NCBI GenBank assembly: GCA_043813445.1 | Contig: JBDRLD010000058.1 | Coordinates: forward strand, 1 to 9,424 | Direction of reading: 5' to 3' | DNA from: JBDRLD01 sp043813445 | Lineage (GTDB): Bacteria; Patescibacteriota; Patescibacteriia; JACPHY01 | Length of the DNA: 9,424 bases | Shown: piece after piece, positions 5,331 to 9,424 of the stretch | How the letters are laid out: the number at the start of each line of letters is the position of its first letter | How positions within the stretch are numbered: position 1 is the stretch's first letter | Made by a program: the position numbers and the translations under genes | The notes under the pieces: generated by a model | Databases searched by the model: none | What the model was told of the DNA's origin: nothing | What the model saw: only the letters and a program-made list of their open reading frames with translations

Positions 5331-6122
5331 CTAGTGGTGACCGAGGTATCCCCACTGCTCCACTTCCCGAACGCTCCTTCGGGCGTACACGATCATGCCA
5401 TGATGTGTGCGAATGCGTTCGACCATCGCGAGCGCTCGCTCCTCGACGCTGCCTCCGAGAACGGGCTCGGCGACATCGTTGTCGAACGTCTCGAAGGCGA
5501 TCGTCCGAAGCACCTGTCGCTGTGCCTCGGCGTTGAGCCTCGCGAAGTCGTCCGGGCTCATCGCATGATCCCCGTAGGACATCACAAACCGCCGACCATC
5601 CTTCGCGCCCGCGTAAAACTCATGGGACGCATTGCGGCCGACGATGTAGAACGTGACGCCGTCATGCACGCGCGGCGACTCATCTACGCGACCGTTTTGG
5701 TACTCGACGTGCCTGCTGAGTACCTCGGCAAGTACCTCATCGCCGTTCGCCCGCTCGCGCACGAGTGCTTCGCGTGCATCGATGATCGCCTCGTCCTCGG
5801 CACGCATTCGCGCGACCGTGGCGAGCAGCTCGGGATCGGTGACAGGAATGTGACACTGATCACCGATGCGCTCCTCGTCATACACGAAGACGCTGCCGTC
5901 TTCGGTGACGTGGAGCGGGAGCCCCTCACCGAAGTACGCGCACTGCGCACGAATCTGTGCGATCCGATCCGAACCCGCCGCTGCATCGGTTTCGACGTGC
6001 TCGGAATCGGCATCCTCGTCACTGATCGGCAGCCGGTACATCGCGTACCCGCATCCGTCCGCGAAGAAGGATCCGCGCCTACTGTAGTTCCGCTCTGCGA
6101 GCGGTGTATTCGAATGTGCCAT
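5331..6122 (-). CDS. acidic 263-residue protein, unrecognised
   Basis: No known family recognised. It begins MAHSNTPLAERNYSRRG, has a Tyr/Phe/Gly-rich N-terminal part (FFADGCGYAMYRLP), a helical Glu/Arg/Ala-rich middle (about 125-160) and a mixed C-terminal part (GVTFYIVGRNASHEFYAGAK, then a long helix). It is strongly acidic with no signal peptide or membrane helix, so probably cytoplasmic. ATG 6122 is chosen for the SD GGGAGGAGG 5 nt upstream, part of the 20-nt leader module shared with 7237 and 9268. The frame stays open further upstream only through repeats. No clear promoter was found; upstream are REP-like elements. Confidence 0.75.
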   Translation of the reverse strand: MAHSNTPLAERNYSRRGSFFADGCGYAMYRLPISDEDADSEHVETDAAAGSDRIAQIRAQCAYFGEGLPLHVTEDGSVFVYDEERIGDQCHIPVTDPELLATVARMRAEDEAIIDAREALVRERANGDEVLAEVLSRHVEYQNGRVDESPRVHDGVTFYIVGRNASHEFYAGAKDGRRFVMSYGDHAMSPDDFARLNAEAQRQVLRTIAFETFDNDVAEPVLGGSVEERALAMVERIRTHHGMIVYARRSVREVEQWGYLGHH

Positions 6123-6127
6123 TATCA

Positions 6128-6147
6128 CCTCCTCCCGGAAACACCAT
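6128..6147 (-). promoter_or_regulatory. shared 20-nt leader/SD module, copy 1
   Basis: Minus strand ATGGTGTTTCCGGGAGGAGG, identical at 7243-7262 and 9274-9293. It contains the SD and an upstream ATG exactly 25 nt before the gene start, opening an out-of-frame mini-ORF (MVFPGGGDNG..., 22 codons) that overlaps the gene. Confidence 0.75.
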
Positions 6148-6195
6148 ACTCTCATCGTCGTGAGCGAGGCGGGCGATCCTGCACCTAGGTGGGCG

Positions 6196-6229
6196 GGATT
6201 GCCACGGCCGTAGGCGGCCTCGCAATGAC
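6196..6229. repeat. CATTGCGAG-type REP element
   Basis: GGATTGC ... CGCAATGAC flanks a GC-rich core with GGCCGTAGGCGGCC. This matches the widespread bacterial intergenic repeat recognised by its GTCATTGCGAG and GCAATCC ends. It lies in the untranslated region upstream of gene 6122. A separate perfect palindrome, CACCTAGGTG, lies beside it at 6182-6191. Confidence 0.65.
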
Positions 6230-6252
6230 AGAAGCAGAGAAACTCCGGGAGA

Positions 6253-6272
6253 ATCCCGACCGAGGTCGGGAT
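6253..6272. repeat. CCCGAC/GTCGGG 3' hairpin, copy 1
   Basis: Perfect 9-bp stem ATCCCGACC / GGTCGGGAT with a 2-nt centre, 28 nt past the stop of gene 6300-6725 on the minus strand and followed there by TTCTCCCGGAG. That flank is shared, with one change and one gap, by the copy at 7415. No real U-run, so it is either an atypical terminator, an mRNA 3' stabiliser or a mobile repeat. Confidence 0.65.
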
Positions 6273-6299
6273 CAATCTGCTGTGGTAACGATGCGCCTC

Positions 6300-6725
6300 T
6301 TATGACGCGATTCCGAGCAGCTCCATGGCACGAGCACGCCACTGGCCCAGCTCGGGACGCGCACGTCCGCCTCCTGTGGCGTAGAGCGTAGCGTCACCGG
6401 TGCCCTCGAACTCACGGTGGAGCCAGAGACCATCCGTGGTCTCACCACCACCCATCCCACCGGACACGCCCTCGCCCTCATCGGCCATCTCAAGATGCAT
6501 GGCGGCGCCATCACCTTCGTTGCTCGGCCAAGCGAACCGGTCAAGCTCCTCGAGGAGCTTCCAGATCTGGTCGGTTGACCCACCGGTCACGAACGGATTC
6601 CCGTCTACCGTGTCGTACGTGAGGCCGGGAATGAGCTCGACCGGACAGGTCAAAAAAATCTGCCCACCCCAGTCGCCATCGAGTACGAGGTACACATGCT
6701 GCTCAGCGCGCTCTTCTTTCGTCAT
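6300..6725 (-). CDS. acidic, Gly/Trp-rich 141-residue protein, unrecognised
   Basis: Begins MTKEERAEQHVYLVLDGDWG. A short beta-rich N-terminal half (YLVLDGDWGGQIFLTCP, GLTYDTVDGNPFVTGG) leads to a helix (DQIWKLLEELDRFAW) and a Gly-rich linker (GEGVSGGMGGGETT, about 84-97) before a Trp-containing tail. Acidic, no signal or membrane segment. Start 6725 is fixed by SD GGGAGGAGG 4 nt upstream and a very good promoter just before it, so it is transcribed alone. A CCCGAC/GTCGGG hairpin follows the stop. The WGG...GGST segment may suggest an immunity- or inhibitor-like small fold, but that is only an impression. Confidence 0.78.
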   Translation of the reverse strand: MTKEERAEQHVYLVLDGDWGGQIFLTCPVELIPGLTYDTVDGNPFVTGGSTDQIWKLLEELDRFAWPSNEGDGAAMHLEMADEGEGVSGGMGGGETTDGLWLHREFEGTGDATLYATGGGRARPELGQWRARAMELLGIAS

Positions 6726-6755
6726 GGAACCTCCTCCCAAAACTTCCATCGCGTC

Positions 6756-6784
6756 ATCATACCACACGCACCCCACTTTGTCAA
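6756..6784 (-). promoter_or_regulatory. strong sigma70-type promoter of the 141-residue protein gene
   Basis: Minus strand TTGACA (6779-6784), a 17-nt spacer ending in TGG (extended element), then TATGAT (6756-6761): 6/6 and 5/6 with optimal spacing. Predicted start is near 6749, giving a leader of about 24 nt that carries the SD. Confidence 0.85.
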
Positions 6785-6815
6785 GATGCGGCAGTGTTGA
6801 TGGGAGCTTTGGGAA

Positions 6816-6836
6816 GCCCCCGACTGAGTCAGGGGC
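6816..6836. repeat. CCCGAC/GTCGGG-like 3' hairpin, diverged copy
   Basis: Stem GCCCC-C-GACT / AGTC-A-GGGGC around a single G, with one mismatch. It lies 14 nt past the stop of gene 6851-7237 on the minus strand. The adjoining GGGAAG and the GAC-tGA-GTC core resemble the copies at 6253 and 7415. Followed by TTCCC on the minus strand, so at best a weak terminator. Confidence 0.6.
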
Positions 6837-6850
6837 AGCTCGCGACCATG

Positions 6851-7237
6851 TCACGACCAGAGGTCGTACTCGTCCCGATCGGGGAAGTCCGCGCACTCGT
6901 AGCACTCTCCGTCATCCGAGATGCCGTGCGGGCACAAACCGAGATCGTCGTTGTACATACGGACCTCGTAGTTCTCCACCGAGTCCTCGTGCATGCGCAC
7001 CCATGCCTTCGAGGATTCGTCCCATACCTCAAAGCACACAGTCGCAGAGGCGAGGTCATCCACCTGCTCGGCGAGCGCCGTAGCGACGTCGAATGCGGCG
7101 AGTCCTATCTCGCCTCCTTCGAAAAGAACGGTTCGAGATGCGATGACTGCCGCGCCCGGATCGTTCCACTCGGGATCGAGCCCGATGCTGTGCTGGTTGA
7201 TTTCGTCTTCGATGAGCACGATGCGGAATCGAGTCAT
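6851..7237 (-). CDS. acidic 128-residue protein with a Cys/His cluster
   Basis: No known family recognised. The N-terminal part is mixed alpha/beta (MTRFRIVLIEDEINQHSIGL, then IGLAAFDVATALAEQ). A strand-rich middle (ATVCFEVWD, AWVRMHEDSVENYEVRMYND) leads to a C-terminal CPHGISDDGECYEC cluster with Cys102, His104, Cys112 and Cys115, spaced C-x-H-x7-C-x2-C, which could bind zinc. Strongly acidic at the end (DFPDRDEYDLWS). No signal or membrane segment. Start 7237 has SD GGGAGGAGG 5 nt upstream within the shared leader module, fused to palindromic repeat A. A hairpin follows the stop. No sigma70-like promoter is obvious inside the repeat. Confidence 0.76.
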   Translation of the reverse strand: MTRFRIVLIEDEINQHSIGLDPEWNDPGAAVIASRTVLFEGGEIGLAAFDVATALAEQVDDLASATVCFEVWDESSKAWVRMHEDSVENYEVRMYNDDLGLCPHGISDDGECYECADFPDRDEYDLWS

Positions 7238-7242
7238 GGTTT

Positions 7243-7395
7243 CCTCCTCCCGGAAACACCATTTGGGACTCGTAACACGTTGAGCGTTTAGCGCGACCCG
7301 TATCGTTCGTCGGTTAACGTACGGCGGCTTGGATGGCCGATCACCGCTAACCGATTACCGATACGAGTGTCGAGTTACGCTCACCGCTAACCGTC
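7243..7395 (-). repeat. large palindromic leader repeat, copy A
   Basis: About 153 bp nearly matching 9274-9424. The distal 59 bp (7337-7395) are identical to 9366-9424, and the gene-proximal ~65 bp differ at only a few positions; the centre is more diverged. The two halves are imperfect reverse complements (CGCGACCCGTATCG against CGATACGAGTGTCG, GTTTAGCG/GGTTAGCG words against CGCTAACC), so the unit can fold into one giant hairpin. On the minus strand it ends in the 20-nt leader/SD module (7243-7262), so it forms the 5' region of gene 7237. Confidence 0.85.
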
Positions 7396-7414
7396 TATGG
7401 TATCTCTGGGAGAA

Positions 7415-7434
7415 GTCCCGACCGAAGTCGGGGC
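7415..7434. repeat. CCCGAC/GTCGGG 3' hairpin, copy 2
   Basis: Core stem CCCGAC / GTCGGG (7417-7432). On the minus strand the loop is C(UUCG)G, a very stable tetraloop. It lies 42 nt past the stop of gene 7477-7851. The flank CTCTGGGAGAAG matches CTCCGGGAGAA beside the copy at 6253, so they are one repeat family. Confidence 0.65.
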
Positions 7435-7476
7435 TCGAGTCACCTGTCCAATATCCGGCAACGCCCCAACGGGCTG

Positions 7477-7851
7477 TCAGCCGGTCTTACTCGATGCCTC
7501 CCGCTCGAACGGCGTCATGTTCGTGCCGCCATCGCTGCGGGATTCGTCGAAGAAGATATCTGCATCCGGATCCCACTCTTCGAGCGGTTTCCAACTCGAT
7601 CCGTCGGCGGTGAAGACGAGGAGTCCCCGCCGATGCGAGTGGTACCACACGAAGTCGTGGACGTCCGGACGAGCGCTAAACACGAAGATGCGGAACATCT
7701 CGTACCAGCCCTCGCACATACCCGAGGTGGTGTAGAGCGTCACCTCCGGTACCGCCCGCTCCTTGCAGAGCTCGAGGAAGCGCTGCAGCTGTTCCGCGTG
7801 CACGTTACCGGAACGGCGGAGCTCCTGCAGAAGATCGTGGGCCTTTTTCAT
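7477..7851 (-). CDS. unrecognised 124-residue protein
   Basis: Starts MKKAHDLLQELRRSGN, with an N-terminal helical part (HAEQLQRFLELCKERA), then strands (EVTLYTTSGM, YEMFRIFVFSARP, DFVWYHSHRRGLLVFTADG) and a WKPLEEWDPDADIFFD stretch, ending in a polar tail. Probably a small soluble alpha/beta domain; no family recognised. SD AAGGAG lies 5-6 nt before ATG 7851. Its ATG overlaps the TGA of the upstream membrane-protein gene (ATGA, 7848-7851), so the pair is translationally coupled and probably works together. A UUCG hairpin follows the stop. Confidence 0.76.
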   Translation of the reverse strand: MKKAHDLLQELRRSGNVHAEQLQRFLELCKERAVPEVTLYTTSGMCEGWYEMFRIFVFSARPDVHDFVWYHSHRRGLLVFTADGSSWKPLEEWDPDADIFFDESRSDGGTNMTPFEREASSKTG

Positions 7852-8096
7852 GTCACTCTCCTTCGTTGGTGGTTGTGAAGTCGTGTCGACGGATTGAGGA
7901 GCATCCAAGCTCCCATTACCATTGGCAGGATCCACATCAAGAACGCCTCCCACCTCGCGTGGCCGTTCGCCTCTGCAAAACGATGGAGCAGGGCCAGCAC
8001 GGTCGCATCTGACTCGCCGTACGCGATGGTGCCGAGGTCGTGGTTCACAACCAGCGCGCCGAGTAGGAACACCACGAATCCGAGTAGTCGGATCAT
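7848..8096 (-). CDS. two-helix small membrane protein
   Basis: An 82-residue protein beginning MIRLLGFVVFLLGALVV, a membrane helix, followed by a polar segment (about 20-48) and a second helix AFLMWILPMVMGAWMLL (about 51-67), then a basic tail (RLHNHQRRRVT). Both termini are probably cytoplasmic. SD AAGGAGG sits 5 nt before ATG 8096. It is coupled by a 4-nt overlap to the soluble protein gene at 7851. Upstream lies a long structured region with hairpins at 8129-8187. Function unknown. Confidence 0.75.
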   Translation of the reverse strand: MIRLLGFVVFLLGALVVNHDLGTIAYGESDATVLALLHRFAEANGHARWEAFLMWILPMVMGAWMLLNPSTRLHNHQRRRVT

Positions 8097-8128
8097 CACG
8101 ACCTCCTTGCGGGCGGGTTGGTTGATTG

Positions 8129-8187
8129 CCCTACCAGACACCTCGATTGATCGAGGATTCTGGTAGGGGCGCGAGCGTACTCGCGCC
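8129..8187. repeat. paired hairpins upstream of the membrane-protein gene
   Basis: Hairpin 1 (8129-8168): arms CCCTACCAGA / TCTGGTAGGG plus CCTCGAT / ATCGAGG around TG, interrupted only by CA/AT, i.e. 17 bp in a 40-nt unit. Hairpin 2 (8168-8187): GGCGCGAG / CTCGCGCC around CGTA. No U-run on either strand. They sit 33 nt ahead of ATG 8096, possibly a 5' UTR element or insertion remnant. Confidence 0.7.
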
Positions 8188-8409
8188 TCTGATCCGTGTT
8201 TTCAGGTTCGATCCCATGCCCGATGCACTTCGACTCGCAAGGAGCCAATCTCCCGTCCGGCATCTCGGGGAGCTTCCGTCTTGCTCGATGAGCACGGAGG
8301 GTACATGTTCGGAACCTACAAGCAGCGGCCGCTTGCCCCTTTACGTTTGGCGGGAGGATAACACGGAAACCCTACCGCCTACCGGTTTACCCCTCACGGT
8401 TGGGTACTG
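8188..8409. other. no convincing gene
   Basis: Open frames exist on both strands but none has a supported start and protein-like composition. On the minus strand this is the likely leader between the mini-ORF at 8442 and the membrane-protein gene. A plus-strand 18-codon frame at 8305 has an SD-like CGGAGGG but no other support. A short palindrome AGCGGCCGCT lies near 8323-8332. Confidence 0.5.
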
Positions 8410-8442
8410 CTAGTACTGCCAACTGATGCTGGTATGTGCCAT
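8410..8442 (-). CDS. possible 10-residue leader peptide
   Basis: A near-perfect SD (AAAGGAGG, 6 nt before ATG 8442) is followed by only ten codons, MAHTSISWQY, then TAG. Reading past that TAG gives a further 22 codons to a TAA. It starts with MAH like the gene at 6122. It may be a leader/attenuator peptide for genes further down the minus strand, or a gene truncated by an early stop. Confidence 0.3.
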   Translation of the reverse strand: MAHTSISWQY

Positions 8443-8664
8443 CCAGCGCCTCCTTTCGGGGAAAAGAAATGTGCACAGTGCCGCTGTTTCAGCGCGGCCC
8501 GCCACCCACACGCATCCGTTGCGAACGACCTCTGTGGGCCGTAGCATCCGAACCCTGGGGTCATCTCGATAGCATCCGCCCCACTCTTGTGGAGCGCGCA
8601 CTGCATACCGAGAAGGGGAGGTGTGGCTGCGCACGCCCACGAGATCGCTTAATGCGATCACCTC
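8443..8664. other. no convincing gene
   Basis: The minus strand is open from 8661 through the 10-codon frame, but its GTG overlaps the SD-like GGGAGG and the translation is rich in Arg, Cys and Pro, so it is not accepted. A small hairpin GATCGC-TTAAT-GCGATC lies at 8642-8658, and a CGCTG/CAGCG hairpin near 8485-8500. Confidence 0.45.
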
Positions 8665-8788
8665 CCGCCAGAAATTTCCATTGTGTCATCCTGAGCAGAG
8701 CGAAGGATCTCGCAGGAAGCACCGCGGTACTTCCTGGATGAGATTTCTCGCTGCGCTCGAAACGATGAGCATAGAAAACCTCTGGCGG
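8665..8788. mobile_element. MITE-like palindromic element, 124 bp
   Basis: Terminal inverted repeats CCGCCAGA (8665-8672) and TCTGGCGG (8781-8788) extend imperfectly inward. Next come TCATCCTGAGCAGAGCGAAG on the left and the partner AGATTTCTCGCTGCGCTCGA on the right, well-known halves of a widespread non-coding repeat. The centre is a nearly perfect palindrome: CAGGAAG and CTTCCTG around ACCGCGGT. No target-site duplication is obvious and no transposase is in the window, so mobility would depend on enzymes elsewhere. Confidence 0.6.
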
Positions 8789-8790
8789 AA

Positions 8791-8809
8791 GCGCGAGCGA
8801 TGCTCGCGC
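8791..8809 (-). terminator. hairpin after the 108-residue protein gene
   Basis: Perfect 8-bp stem GCGCGAGC / GCTCGCGC with a 3-nt loop, 11 nt past the stop at 8821. An outer TGGCG/CGCCA pairing can lengthen it, and GGTTTTC follows on the minus strand. Weak but plausible terminator. The same GCGCGAG/CTCGCGC motif forms hairpin 2 at 8168-8187. Confidence 0.5.
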
Positions 8810-8820
8810 CAAATGTTCGA

Positions 8821-9147
8821 TTACTCCACCCCACGGATCGTCAGCTCGTGGATCCTCCGCAGCCGGAGCATCCGCAACATCTCATCTGCCTCGTGCAGAT
8901 TCTCGAGCAGCTCCTCCTGTTCTTCATGGAGTTCGCCTATGCGCCGCTCAAGGTCTGCGATCGCCTCGTTGCGATCAACTTCTTTCCCTCCCTGTTCACG
9001 CGCCCTGCCCATGAACCCGCCGCAGCCCTCATATCCAAGTCTGATGCTGCCGCCTATGAGTTCATGCAAGTACCACCTATTGCTATCGTCACAGTGATTG
9101 CAGGGGTTATCGGCGATCAATACTGAACGACGAACGTACTTATACAT
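8821..9147 (-). CDS. 108-residue protein with Cys cluster and C-terminal coiled coil
   Basis: Starts MYKYVRRSVLIADNPCNHC. The N-terminal half has Cys16, Cys19 and Cys42 (CNHC ... EGCGGF), a possible metal site or disulfide. The C-terminal half (about 58-100: NEAIADLERRIGELHEEQEE, then LLENLHEADEMLRMLRLRR) is a strong coiled-coil prediction, suggesting an oligomer or adaptor. No signal or membrane segment. SD AGGAGGAG lies a few bases before ATG 9147. A hairpin follows the stop. Family unknown. Confidence 0.77.
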   Translation of the reverse strand: MYKYVRRSVLIADNPCNHCDDSNRWYLHELIGGSIRLGYEGCGGFMGRAREQGGKEVDRNEAIADLERRIGELHEEQEELLENLHEADEMLRMLRLRRIHELTIRGVE

Positions 9148-9181
9148 ACTCTCCTCCTGTGGTTGGTCAACTGAACGTTCA

Positions 9182-9268
9182 TCACCACAGTGAGGGACAC
9201 GTGTTGGAAGGAATCAGCCGGGGGCATCGCAGGGCACGCAACAGACAACCAAGAAAGAAACTGAGTAT
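9182..9268 (-). CDS. possible 28-residue peptide behind the leader module, ATA at the start position
   Basis: The third leader module carries the same SD. At the position of the ATG in the other two copies (25 nt after the module's upstream ATG) stands ATA, followed by an open frame of hydrophobic character (LSFFLGCLLRAL) ending at TGA 9182. A GTG two codons earlier is in frame but overlaps the SD. It may be a start lost by mutation, a rare ATA start, or simply a leader for gene 9147, which has its own SD 34 nt further on. Confidence 0.3.
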   Translation of the reverse strand: MLSFFLGCLLRALRCPRLIPSNTCPSLW

Positions 9269-9273
9269 ATACA

Positions 9274-9424
9274 CCTCCTCCCGGAAACACCATTTGGGAC
9301 TCGTGACACGTTTAGCGTTTAGCGCGACCCGTATCGTTTGGGGTTTAGCGTGTGACGGCTTCAAACCGATCACCGCTAACCGATTACCGATACGAGTGTC
9401 GAGTTACGCTCACCGCTAACCGTC
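9274..9424 (-). repeat. large palindromic leader repeat, copy B (may continue past the edge)
   Basis: Second copy of the 7243-7395 unit in the same orientation, ending in the 20-nt leader/SD module (9274-9293). It keeps the GTTTAGCG-rich half and the CGCTAACC-rich half that fold together; the tandem GTTTAGC-GTTTAGC word is clearer here than in copy A. The repeat reaches the last base of the window, so its true end is unknown. Confidence 0.85.

Noticed and set aside
5268..6188. 306-residue plus-strand frame opposite gene 5331-6122
   Set aside because: No SD, begins in a terminator and ends past the opposite gene's SD; the minus frame has a strong SD and sensible ends.
8200..8225. T-loop-like GGTTCGATCCC suggesting a tRNA or tmRNA on the plus strand
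   Set aside because: The flanks do not form a T-stem and no acceptor, anticodon arm or tag frame could be matched.
8305..8361. 18-codon plus-strand frame with SD-like CGGAGGG
   Set aside because: Only 18 codons, opposite to the surrounding genes, no promoter or terminator and no protein-like character.
8410..8661. 83-residue minus-strand frame ending in MAHTSISWQY
   Set aside because: Its GTG overlaps the SD-like sequence, composition is Arg/Cys/Pro-rich, and a much better SD sits before the internal ATG 8442.
8436..9097. Plus-strand frames of 101 and 158 residues through the MITE-like element
   Set aside because: They read through the palindromic repeat and lie antisense to gene 8821-9147; Ser/Arg-rich artefact composition.
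7243..9424. Integron attC sites or gene-cassette array
   Set aside because: The palindromic repeats look superficially like attC, but the required GTTRRRY/RYYYAAC core sites are not present (GTTTAGC/CGCTAAC instead), and genes are not one per repeat.
6128..9424. CRISPR array
   Set aside because: Repeats are few, far apart, differ in type and have no regular spacers; no cas genes.

Overview
The window looks like a chromosomal piece of a Candidate Phyla Radiation (Patescibacteria/Parcubacteria-type) bacterium. That is inferred from gene content: a cyanophycin-synthetase-like ATP-grasp protein, a DHH-family protein with worn catalytic motifs, a LOG-family (TIGR00730-type) protein, tRNA genes without encoded CCA, and short unplaceable proteins. 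TGA is used as an ordinary stop (several ATGA stop/start overlaps), which argues against the TGA=Gly lineages. No marker gene here fixes the lineage.

Left part (1-4310), conserved block. On the minus strand an ATP-grasp enzyme (95-1132) is joined by a 4-nt ATGA overlap to a gene that runs off the left edge. A divergent sigma70-type promoter (TTGACG-N17-TATAGT) drives a DHH/DHHA1-like gene (1294-2481). A bidirectional terminator (2497-2523) separates it from a minus-strand LOG-family gene (2556-3272), whose extended -10 box predicts a leaderless mRNA. Further right on the minus strand lie tRNA-Val(GAC), a coiled-coil protein (3470-4102) and tRNA-Ile with the unusual anticodon UAU. Between the last two are two strong adjoining hairpins and a duplicated tRNA-Ile 3' end. 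The protein genes of this block lack Shine-Dalgarno (SD) sites.

Right part (4311-9424), accessory block. First comes a plus-strand operon of a small exported protein and two or three tiny membrane proteins (4436-5181), with its own promoter and terminator. The rest is on the minus strand: unrecognised, mostly acidic small proteins (5331-6122, 6300-6725, 6851-7237, 7477-7851, 8821-9147) and a two-helix membrane protein (7848-8096). Nearly all have very strong SD sites, unlike the left block.

The accessory block shares repeated control parts. A 20-nt ATG-containing leader/SD module occurs three times at a fixed distance before a start codon. Two of these copies sit at the end of a ~150-bp near-identical palindromic repeat (7243-7395, 9274-9424). 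A family of CCCGAC/GTCGGG hairpins lies just after three stop codons. There are also a CATTGCGAG-type repeat, a 124-bp MITE-like palindrome (8665-8788) and other large hairpins. Stretches with no convincing gene are 8188-8409 and 8443-8820. No CRISPR, transposase, integrase or rRNA was seen.
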